From contig QZJT01000125.1 in assembly GCA_003597935.1 (NCBI GenBank), forward strand, positions 1 through 36,744: a DNA stretch of 36,744 nt, given 5' to 3'. The stretch comes from Phycisphaerales bacterium. Its GTDB lineage: Bacteria; Planctomycetota; Phycisphaerae; UBA1845. How positions within the stretch are numbered: position 1 is the first letter of the stretch; each line of letters starts with the position of its first letter. Made by a program: the position numbers and the translations under genes. Positions 16,826 through 24,092 of the stretch are shown here, one piece after another. The notes beneath the pieces were generated by a model, which ran no database searches, was not told where the DNA came from, and saw only the letters and a list, made by a program, of their open reading frames with translations.

Positions 16826-18193
16826 ATGACCCAGGAGTCGGTGCACCAACCCAGATCATCCCGTCAACGCGCCACCGCGGCCGCGTGGCTTGCGCTCCTG
16901 GCCGCGCTCGTGCTCTACGGATCGTGGATCCCGTTCCAGTTCCGGCGCTTCACGTCCGCGGGACCGGCGTTCGACTTCTCCGCGATCGCAGTCCTCCCCC
17001 CCACCAGTCGCGGCGACCTCCTGGTCAATCTGCTCGCGTATTTCCCGATCGGTTGGGCCGCGGCCGCGGTGCTGTCATCCCGCGCGACCATCGCGCGGCG
17101 GGCCTCTGCGAGCCTGGCGTGTGGATTCATCCTCAGCCTCGTGGTCGAGTGGGTCCAGACGGCCATGCCGGATCGGGTCGCATCGTGGATGGATGTCGGG
17201 CTGAATGCGGCCGGCGCGGCCGCCGGCGCCGCGGTCTGGCCGCTCTTGCTGCGCACGGGGCAGACCCTCCGGCGGTGCTGTCAGCAGGAATGGATCCGGC
17301 GGCCGCTGATGGCGGCCGCGGTTATTCTCTCCACCGCGGTCCTCATCGTCGGCGTCATCCCATCCGACTTCATCCGCACCACCGAGCAGTTGCACGATGC
17401 CCTGCTCCGCGCCGACTGGACGCTGACCCTGCGTCTGGAGGCGGGTTGGGCCGCAGCACTCATCCATCGCGCCGCCGACGCCGCCTGGTTCGCCGTGATC
17501 GGATACTGCACCGCGTTCGGCAGGCGGCGCCAGGGCTGGGCCAAGACGGACGCGCTGGCATCGGCGACCAAGCACGGCGTCGTCGTGGCGTGCGTGCTGA
17601 CGGCGGTACAACTGCTCTGCGCCGGTCACGTGTTCCGGCTGGCGGAGCCGATCTGGCGGGTGACGGCGGCGCTGATCGGCGCGCTTTTCGGCGGAGGGTG
17701 CCGGTTCTCGCCCATTCCCACGCCGCGGATGGCGTTCGTCGCCTTCGGAATGATGGTGGCGGCGGATTGGGTGGTTCAGTCGACCGGCTCATTCGCCTTC
17801 TTCGCGGCGGATCCCGCCACGGCCCGGCTCTGGGCCGTTCCATTCGAGTCGCTCTGGCGCACCCCGTTGACCCACGCGGTGCGGGAGGCGGCGAGCACGC
17901 TGCTGGTCTTCGCGGTGCTGGTCAGCGCGATGCGCCTGTGGCTGGCTGACTGGCCCGCCGCGCGGGCGTGGACGGCCGCGATCGGCTTCGCGGTGGCGCT
18001 CAGTCTGGGAATGGAGTGGTCTCAACTGAGCGTCCCGGGCCAGACCGCCGACCTGACCGACCCCGTCCTGGCCCTGCTGACCGGCCTGCTGCTGTCGTGG
18101 ACCGCCCGCCGAATGAGACTGGGCCTGTCAGCGGAACTGACCCGGCTGGTCGAGCGTCGCACCAGTGCACCCGCTTCCGCGGCAGGTAATTGA
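16826..18193 (+). CDS. Membrane protein with two VanZ-like domains
   Basis: 455 residues from the ATG at 16826 (AGGGACGA upstream); the frame opens earlier, at 16751. About ten hydrophobic segments. An N-terminal VanZ-like unit covers about residues 20-145, with GSWIPFQFR, DLLVNLLAYFPIGW and VEWVQTAMPDRVASWMDV. A C-terminal unit covers about 340-430 and repeats the pattern with TPLTHAVREAAS and MEWSQLSVPGQTADLTDP. Single VanZ domains are common and are linked to teicoplanin resistance or envelope polysaccharide loci, with the biochemical role unclear. Two in one polypeptide, separated by extra membrane helices, is less usual. No polysaccharide genes are adjacent. Confidence 0.8.
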   Translation: MTQESVHQPRSSRQRATAAAWLALLAALVLYGSWIPFQFRRFTSAGPAFDFSAIAVLPPTSRGDLLVNLLAYFPIGWAAAAVLSSRATIARRASASLACGFILSLVVEWVQTAMPDRVASWMDVGLNAAGAAAGAAVWPLLLRTGQTLRRCCQQEWIRRPLMAAAVILSTAVLIVGVIPSDFIRTTEQLHDALLRADWTLTLRLEAGWAAALIHRAADAAWFAVIGYCTAFGRRRQGWAKTDALASATKHGVVVACVLTAVQLLCAGHVFRLAEPIWRVTAALIGALFGGGCRFSPIPTPRMAFVAFGMMVAADWVVQSTGSFAFFAADPATARLWAVPFESLWRTPLTHAVREAASTLLVFAVLVSAMRLWLADWPAARAWTAAIGFAVALSLGMEWSQLSVPGQTADLTDPVLALLTGLLLSWTARRMRLGLSAELTRLVERRTSAPASAAGN

Positions 18194-18304
18194 CCCGCCC
18201 CACTACAGTTCCTAGACTCCCCGCGTCGGGAGCGGTTCGGCCGGTCTGCCGCCGCTCGAGTCAGCGACGCGCCCCGGGGTCGCCCCCGGCGAGCCGAGAT
18301 TCCC

Positions 18305-19798
18305 GTGCAACAGCGCAGCGTCACACACCATTGCGGCCTGTTCGGTATCTATGGTCACGACGAGGCGGTCTTCCTGACCCATCTGGGGCTGCACGCGCTC
18401 CAGCACCGCGGGCAGGAGTCGGCCGCCATCGTCTCATCCAACGGCCAGACGCTGCAGAAGCGCGGCGGCATGGGACTGGTCAAGGATGTCTTCACCCGCC
18501 GGGATCTGGGCGAGATCCACGGACACATGGCCATCGGCCACGTGCGCTACTCGACCACCGGCTCGTGCAGCGACGTCAACGTCCAGCCGCTGCTGTTCAG
18601 TTGCGCCGCCGGACCGGTGGCGATCGCCCACAACGGCAACCTCATCAACGCCGCTCTGCTGCGGCGCCAGTATGAGGACTTCGGCCACATTTTTCAGACG
18701 ACCAACGACACCGAGGTCATCATCCACCTGCTGGCCAAGCCTGCCCACCAATCCCGTCAGAACCCGCTCGTCCACGTGCTCAACCATTTGCAGGGGGCGT
18801 ACTCGCTGCTGTTGCTCTTTCCCGACCGGATGGTGGCGGTCCGCGACCCGCTGGGGTTTCGGCCCTTGTGCCTGGGACGGCTGGGCGGCGCCGTCGTGGT
18901 GGCGTCGGAGACCAACGCCTTCGATCTGGTGGACGCTGAGTACGAGCGGGACGTCGAGCCGGGCGAGATCGTCACGATCAGCGACGAAGGCGTTCAGAGC
19001 CGACGGTTCGGCGGCGACGTGCCCCACACGGCCGCGTGCATCTTCGAGCAGATCTACTTCGCCGACCCGTCCAGCCGGGTGTTCGGCGAAAACGTCCATC
19101 TGGTGCGTGTCGCCATGGGAGCCAGACTGGCGGAAGAGTCGCCGGCCGACGGCGACCTGGTCGTGCCCATCCCGACCTGCGCCCAGTGCGCCGCCATCGG
19201 CTTCAGCCGCCAGACCGGCATCCCCTACGGGCGGGCCTTCACCACCAGTCACTATGCCGGACGGTCGTTCATCATGCCGACGCAGTCGGAGCGTGACACG
19301 GCCGTCAAGATGAAACTCAACGTCATCAAAGACGCCGTAGCCGGCAGGCGCCTGGTGGTGGTGGAGGACTCGGTGGTCCGCGGCACCACCACCCGCGGCA
19401 AGATCAGCGCCCTGCGGCGGGCGGGGGCCAAGGAGATCCACCTGCGCGTGGCCAGCCCGCCGATCCGTCACGGGTGCTACTTCGGCATCGACTTTCCGCA
19501 GCAGGACAAGCTGGTGGCTTATCAGCGGTCGGTGGAGGAAGTCCGCGCCTTTCTGGAGGTGGATTCGCTGGCGTACCTGTCGCTGGAGGGCATGCTCTCC
19601 TGCGTCCGGATGCCGCCCAGAGACTACTGCACGGCCTGCTTCTCCGGCCGCTATCCGATTGATGTTACCGAGCCGGTTGATAAATTCTCCTTGGAGCGGC
19701 GGCAATTGCGGATGTTCGGCAGCGCCGGCGCCGACGTACCCGGCCCGCCGGCCGGCGCGGGACGGCGCGCGGTCCCGGGCGCCGTCAGCACCCCCTGA
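18305..19798 (+). CDS. purF: Amidophosphoribosyltransferase
   Basis: 497 residues from a GTG start at 18305. It catalyses the first step of purine synthesis: PRPP plus glutamine to phosphoribosylamine. The nucleophile Cys10 (HHCGLFGIYG) follows a 9-residue leader that would be cleaved off, as in Bacillus PurF. Glutaminase-domain motifs include HRGQES (34-39), HVRYSTTG (79-86) and AHNGNL (108-113). The PRPP-binding loop is VVVEDSVVRGTT (351-362). Cys245, Cys391, Cys442 and Cys445 match the four ligands of the oxygen-sensitive 4Fe-4S cluster of the Bacillus type. The about 30-residue Gly/Pro/Ala-rich tail is extra. purM follows after 109 bases on the same strand. Confidence 0.97.
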   Translation: MQQRSVTHHCGLFGIYGHDEAVFLTHLGLHALQHRGQESAAIVSSNGQTLQKRGGMGLVKDVFTRRDLGEIHGHMAIGHVRYSTTGSCSDVNVQPLLFSCAAGPVAIAHNGNLINAALLRRQYEDFGHIFQTTNDTEVIIHLLAKPAHQSRQNPLVHVLNHLQGAYSLLLLFPDRMVAVRDPLGFRPLCLGRLGGAVVVASETNAFDLVDAEYERDVEPGEIVTISDEGVQSRRFGGDVPHTAACIFEQIYFADPSSRVFGENVHLVRVAMGARLAEESPADGDLVVPIPTCAQCAAIGFSRQTGIPYGRAFTTSHYAGRSFIMPTQSERDTAVKMKLNVIKDAVAGRRLVVVEDSVVRGTTTRGKISALRRAGAKEIHLRVASPPIRHGCYFGIDFPQQDKLVAYQRSVEEVRAFLEVDSLAYLSLEGMLSCVRMPPRDYCTACFSGRYPIDVTEPVDKFSLERRQLRMFGSAGADVPGPPAGAGRRAVPGAVSTP

Positions 19799-19907
19799 AG
19801 AACGTGCCCCGCTGCAGCCGTGAAAGGGCGCGCGTGCGTGGGCCTGCCGCGGGTGCGGAGCCGGTCCGCGTGCCGCGCAGCGCCCACACCGATCTGGAAG
19901 GCAAGGG

Positions 19908-20969
19908 ATGGCCCACTCGCCTATCACGTACAAAGAGGCAGGCGTCGATATCTCCGCGAACACACGCTGGGTGGGCGCGATCCGCTCGGCCATGCTCTCC
20001 ACCTTCGGCCCGCGGGTAATGAACCGCGACAATGCGTTCGCGGGGCTGTTCCGCCTCGACTACGACGAGCAGCTCTTTCGCCGCAACTATCGCAAGCCGG
20101 TGCTGATCGCCTGCGCCGACGGCGTGGGCACCAAGGTGCTGCTGGCGATCCAGACCGGCAGGCTGGACACCATCGGCATCGACCTGGTCGCTATGAACGT
20201 CAACGATCTGATCACGTGCGGCGGTGAACCGCTTTTCTTCCTCGACTACCTGGGCGTCAGCGCGCTGAACCCGAAGGACCTGGCGACGGTCATTGACGGC
20301 ATCGCGGCCGGCTGCCGCGAGGCGGGCTGCGCCCTGCTGGGCGGCGAGACCGCCGAAATGCCGGACGTCTATCGGCCCGGCGATCTGGATCTGGCGGGCT
20401 TCGCGGTGGGCGTCGTCGAACTCGACCGCGTCGTTGACGGGCTGCGCATCAAACCCGGCGACCAGATCGTGGCACTGCCTTCGAGCGGCGTACACAGCAA
20501 CGGGTTTACGCTGGTCCGCAAACTGATCGAACGGCAGCGGGCGGCGCTCGATGAGTACGTGGACGAACTGGGCGGCCCGCTGGGAGCGGCGCTGCTGAGG
20601 CCGACGCGGATCTACGTCTCTGCGGCCGCGGCGGTGGCGCGGGCCTATCCCAACACGACGGCGGTCACCGGCATGGCCCACGTCACCGGCGGCGGGCTGC
20701 GGGAGAACATCAGCCGGGTCCTGCCGCACACCTGTAACGCGGTCATCCGCAAGGCGGCCTGGACCCCCCCTCCGGTGTTCGCCGTGATCCGCCGCATGGG
20801 CACGAGCCGGGCCGAGATGTTCAAGGTGTTCAACATGGGCATCGGCTTCGTGTTCATCGTGCGGCCGCGCTTCACGGACGGCGTGATGAACGCCTTGCGC
20901 GGCGCCGGCGAGGACCCGATCCTCATCGGCGAGATACAGAAGGGCGCAGCACGGGTGATTCTGAAGTGA
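19908..20969 (+). CDS. purM: Phosphoribosylformylglycinamidine cyclo-ligase (AIR synthetase)
   Basis: 353 residues, the standard PurM length. It closes the imidazole ring of FGAM with ATP to give AIR, the fifth step of purine synthesis. Visible motifs are YKEAGVDISAN (8-18), ADGVGTKVLLA near 70-80, GIDLVAMNVNDLITCGGEPL and LGGETAEMPDVY, together with SSGVHSNGFTLVR and VTGGGLREN toward the C-terminus. The start ATG has AAGG about 5 bases upstream. It sits 109 bases after purF and is probably cotranscribed. The rest of the pur pathway is not in the window. Confidence 0.97.
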   Translation: MAHSPITYKEAGVDISANTRWVGAIRSAMLSTFGPRVMNRDNAFAGLFRLDYDEQLFRRNYRKPVLIACADGVGTKVLLAIQTGRLDTIGIDLVAMNVNDLITCGGEPLFFLDYLGVSALNPKDLATVIDGIAAGCREAGCALLGGETAEMPDVYRPGDLDLAGFAVGVVELDRVVDGLRIKPGDQIVALPSSGVHSNGFTLVRKLIERQRAALDEYVDELGGPLGAALLRPTRIYVSAAAAVARAYPNTTAVTGMAHVTGGGLRENISRVLPHTCNAVIRKAAWTPPPVFAVIRRMGTSRAEMFKVFNMGIGFVFIVRPRFTDGVMNALRGAGEDPILIGEIQKGAARVILK

Positions 20970-20981
20970 GGCCGTGGGAAT

Positions 20982-21228
20982 GTCGAATGTCGAATAGCGA
21001 ATGAAGACAGGGCGAGACGAACGCCGGAGGACGAATGACGAATGTCGGCTGAGGCACACAACTCGCATGTGGCGAAACCAAATCGGCGTCCGGCGTTGAG
21101 CCACTCACCATTCGCAACGCTTTGTAATTCGCCATTCGACATTCAACATTCGCCATTCTATTCGTTATTCGCTATTCCATTCGTTATTCGCTATTCCATT
21201 CGTTATTCGCTATTCGCCATTCGTTAAC
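20982..21228. repeat. GAATGNCGAAT / ATTCGNNATTC low-complexity inverted tracts
   Basis: The left part (20982-21047) repeats GAATGTC, GAATAGC and GAATGAC. The right part (21110-21228) repeats the complement, ATTCGCCATTC, ATTCGTTATTC and ATTCGCTATTC. It includes three head-to-tail 19-base units ATTCGTTATTCGCTATTCC at 21160-21178, 21179-21197 and 21198-21216 (last base varies). The two tracts could pair as a long imperfect hairpin. They are strikingly AT-richer than all flanking DNA and end just before the GTG start of the permease gene. Confidence 0.85.
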
Positions 21229-21233
21229 TTCCC

Positions 21234-22112
21234 GTGAATGATCTGGTCGTCCTCATCCTGCTGCTCGTCCTGACCGGCTTCCTGGCCGGGTTCACCGGAG
21301 GTCTGCTCGGCATCGGCGGCAGCATCATCATGATTCCGGCCATGACCGAGCTGCTGGGGCCGGATCAGCACCTGTACCAGGCCGCGGCGATGATCGTGAA
21401 CTTCTTCGTGGTCGTTCCGTCAGCCGTACAGCACTATCGCGCCGGCGCCATCGACGCACGCCTGATCGGACGGCTGCTGCCGGTCGCGCTCGTCTGCGTC
21501 ATCATCGGCGTAACTTCCAGTGAACATTCCTGGTTCCACGGCGTTGGCGAGGCGCGATTACGCCTGCTGTTCGGTCTGTTCCTGCTGTTCATCGCCGCCT
21601 ATGAACTCTACCGGCTTGTGCGCCGCTCCGCGCCCGCTGCCGCCCGCGACGCCGAGGTCCAACCGTCGTGGCGCTTTGCCGCCGCCGTGGCCGTGCCCAC
21701 CGGGCTGGTCGCCGGCCTGCTCGGCGTCGGGGGCGGGATCCTGGCGGTGCCGCTGCAACGTCGCTTTCTGGGCGTGCCCATCCGTCAGGCGATCGCCAAC
21801 TCCGCCACGCTGATCATCGCCACCAGTCTGGTCGGGGCGGCGGTGAAAAACTATGCCCTGGTCGCGTACCACGCCCGCACACTTTCCACGTCGCTGATGC
21901 TGGCAGGCGTGCTCATCCCTACCGCCATCGTCGGGGCGTCCATCGGCAGCAGCCTGACGCACCGCCTGCACCGCCGCGTGGTCCAGGTGGCGTTCTTTGT
22001 ACTGCTGCTGCTGGTCGCCGTCCGCCTGACCTGGTCCGCTCTGCGCGACGTTCCGCGCCCGGTGGAGAGTGGGCCCACCGCGGACGCAGGATTTGCGCTG
22101 CCCTTCCGATAG
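21234..22112 (+). CDS. TauE/SafE family membrane permease
   Basis: 292 residues from a GTG at 21234. This is a sulfite/sulfonate-exporter-type permease (TauE/SafE), inner membrane, with two homologous four-helix halves. Each half opens with the family's Gly-rich motif: GFTGGLLGIGGSI (19-31) and GLVAGLLGVGGGI (157-169). About eight hydrophobic segments are visible. Family members move small organic or sulfur-containing anions; the substrate is not deducible. No Shine-Dalgarno is evident before the GTG, which directly follows the ATTCG low-complexity tract. The last about 20 residues after the final helix are polar. Confidence 0.9.
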   Translation: MNDLVVLILLLVLTGFLAGFTGGLLGIGGSIIMIPAMTELLGPDQHLYQAAAMIVNFFVVVPSAVQHYRAGAIDARLIGRLLPVALVCVIIGVTSSEHSWFHGVGEARLRLLFGLFLLFIAAYELYRLVRRSAPAAARDAEVQPSWRFAAAVAVPTGLVAGLLGVGGGILAVPLQRRFLGVPIRQAIANSATLIIATSLVGAAVKNYALVAYHARTLSTSLMLAGVLIPTAIVGASIGSSLTHRLHRRVVQVAFFVLLLLVAVRLTWSALRDVPRPVESGPTADAGFALPFR

Positions 22113-22375
22113 GCGTGCTCGTCAGCCCGGAGACGCCGAAATCTCCCTGCAAGACCGCGGGCCGTCTGTCCGATACGCGCAGAAGTCGATCGCCGTCGCG
22201 GGAACGGACGCCCGCGTGTACGAGCCCGGCCGTGCGGCAAGGACGCTCGCCCCGGCCGGCTCTTGAGAACAGGACCAGGCGGAAGACACGACGCCGGCCA
22301 GGCGGCCGGCAAGGGTGAGGGCGAGGCCGCCACGGCCGGCCCGCAAGCCGCTTCCGCCACAACTCGGGGTTGAGT

Positions 22376-22609
22376 ATGCACCGTTGCTCGTCTTGCCGGC
22401 TTGTGCGTCGGACACTTCTGGCCGCTCTTTGCTCGGGAACGCTCCTTGTCGGAAGCTGCTCGCAATACATGGATGAGTTTCGTGCGGCCTCCGCCAACTC
22501 GTTCCGAACCGGGCTGGATGCCCTGGCCGACGGCGTCGTGGCCGGCGCCTTCGCCGTCTTCGAGCCGGACAGCAGCGCCGACGAAACCAGCGGCCGTGTC
22601 ACACCCTGA
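22376..22609 (+). CDS. Small putative lipoprotein
   Basis: 77 residues from the ATG at 22376 (a TTG at 22370 is in frame too). The N-terminus is positively charged (MHRCSSCRLVRR), then hydrophobic TLLAALCSGTLLVGSC, where VGSC at about 26-29 could be a lipobox with Cys29 lipidated. The remaining about 48 residues are acidic and helical (FRTGLDALADGVVAGAFAVF) and end with SADETSGRVTP. There are no relatives I can name. Similar short exported proteins are common in planctomycete-type genomes (general impression, not checked). Confidence 0.5.
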   Translation: MHRCSSCRLVRRTLLAALCSGTLLVGSCSQYMDEFRAASANSFRTGLDALADGVVAGAFAVFEPDSSADETSGRVTP

Positions 22610-22727
22610 CGCCCAAGAAAACGGGAGCGCACAAATAGCCGACGCTCGCGCCGAAGCTGCCGAACGACGGATGCGCGACAGGTCGTGCCGTCATCCTGCC
22701 GGGTCGCTCCGGCTCGCGGCGCGGGCC

Positions 22728-22775
22728 AAAAAAAGCCGGGGCGACCGGCACCGTCGACGGGTCGGTCGCCCTGGT
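22728..22775 (-). terminator. Rho-independent terminator of the minus-strand Cys-rich gene
   Basis: Read on the minus strand: CCAGGGCGACCG, a 14-base loop region, CGGTCGCCCCGG, then C and seven T. The stem has 11-12 pairs with one mismatch. It lies about 50 bases past the stop of the gene ending at 22823. Confidence 0.8.
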
Positions 22776-22822
22776 TTCAAGTGACCGGTTCGGCGACCGG
22801 TCCGTGACTCACGACGGATCGG

Positions 22823-23767
22823 CTACTCGCACGTGTGACGCTTGCTGGCGACCGTGCAACTGCCCGGTCCCCGCGGGCACGCGATGGTCGCCTTCGTCTT
22901 CTTGCGGCAGTCCGCCACGTCGTCGCAGCTTTCCAGCGTCGAGACGATCTGGCCGCGCGGCGGACAGACCTGGCAGCCGCCGAGCGCTTTGCTCTTCTTG
23001 ACGATGTAGCTGCAATTGCCCCCGCCGCCGGCGGGCACCTGCACCGCGCCGCTACAGCCGGGGCTGGGCGACGTCGTGCCGAACACCACGCCGCCTGCAG
23101 TCACCGTGTAGTTCGGATCAAAGTAGATCTCCAGCCGGTCGCCCGCGTACTGTATCTGCGCGCCGTACTGGGGCGCGCGGGGCGCGAGGCGCTGGAACAG
23201 CGCCTGGCAGATGATCGGTCCGGAGGTCTGGAAGTTCAGCTCCTGGGACGAGATTCGCACCGTCAGTTCTCCCACGTCGGTCACGATCCCGGCGGTGAAA
23301 ACGGCGGGCTGGCGGTAGGCGTCGAAGGGATCGAATCGCGAGTTCTGGAACGCGACCGTTGCCTGGGTCGTGGTCTCCACGTACCACTTGTCCGGCACTT
23401 CGCCGGTACCGCCGTCGCTGAGTTGAATGTAGGCGACCTGGTTGTCGAGGTTCTTGAACGTCAGCCCGATTCCGCCGTCGTACTCCATGCTCAGCTTGTT
23501 CTTGAGCGCGTCGTAGATGGCCTTGGCCTTGGCCTCGGGCGTGATATCGCCTGAGATCTCGACCTCGTAATCGCCGGGGAGCTGGAGCATGTTCTCGTCC
23601 AGCAGGATGATCCACACACTCCCCTTATTGGTGGGGTCGCCGACGGTCAGCTTGGCCGTCTTGCGGGCCAGGGCGGGCGCCACCGCCACCAGCGTGATCA
23701 ACGCGACAATCAACCCCAGACGATGGGCTCGTTCCGACATCAACACGCGCGATCCGACGGTACACAT
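22823..23767 (-). CDS. Secreted protein with C-terminal eight-cysteine module B
   Basis: 314 residues. The ATG at 23767 has a near-perfect GAGGAGGT 6 bases upstream, which fixes the start. The signal peptide's hydrophobic core is LGLIVALITLVAVAPALA, cleaved near residue 35. The body (36-250) is beta-rich with no catalytic motif. It shows regular strand patterns such as GDYEVEISGDIT and ELTVRISSQELNF, suggesting a structural or binding role. The final 63 residues carry eight cysteines (252, 265, 268, 281, 287, 297, 304, 313) that align one-for-one with those of the protein at 13515-14432, including CSYIVKK at the module start and CPPRG after the CxxC. The bodies of the two proteins are not alike. 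Function unknown. Confidence 0.8.
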   Translation of the reverse strand: MCTVGSRVLMSERAHRLGLIVALITLVAVAPALARKTAKLTVGDPTNKGSVWIILLDENMLQLPGDYEVEISGDITPEAKAKAIYDALKNKLSMEYDGGIGLTFKNLDNQVAYIQLSDGGTGEVPDKWYVETTTQATVAFQNSRFDPFDAYRQPAVFTAGIVTDVGELTVRISSQELNFQTSGPIICQALFQRLAPRAPQYGAQIQYAGDRLEIYFDPNYTVTAGGVVFGTTSPSPGCSGAVQVPAGGGGNCSYIVKKSKALGGCQVCPPRGQIVSTLESCDDVADCRKKTKATIACPRGPGSCTVASKRHTCE

Positions 23768-24092
23768 GGTTCGACCTCCTCAAGGCCGCGGGTTTCGCAC
23801 CGCCGGAGGCGAACGATTCTCCCGACCCGGCGGTGCTCATCCGGTATCCGTGGGCGCCGTTTCATTCCTTACACTTGTCGGCGGCGGGCCCTGGCTGGCG
23901 GAGGGCGCACGGACGGATCGCGCCTGGTGGTGGCGGCGTCACGAAGGCGAGGAGCAGTTGAGGCCGGCGGGTGACCACCGTGTGGGTCATCGTGCCGAGC
24001 GATCCGTTTGACCTGGGCATGACAGACTTTGTGTTCCGACGCGCCGGTCCCTTGGCCGGTTTCCTCGCGAAACGCCTCTGCGCTCCGTCGGG
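23768..24092. other. 325-base intergenic region
   Basis: It separates two minus-strand genes for secreted proteins. Apart from the strong ribosome-binding site (GAGGAGGT at about 23774-23781 on the minus strand) I see no gene, repeat or clear terminator in it. Confidence 0.5.
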
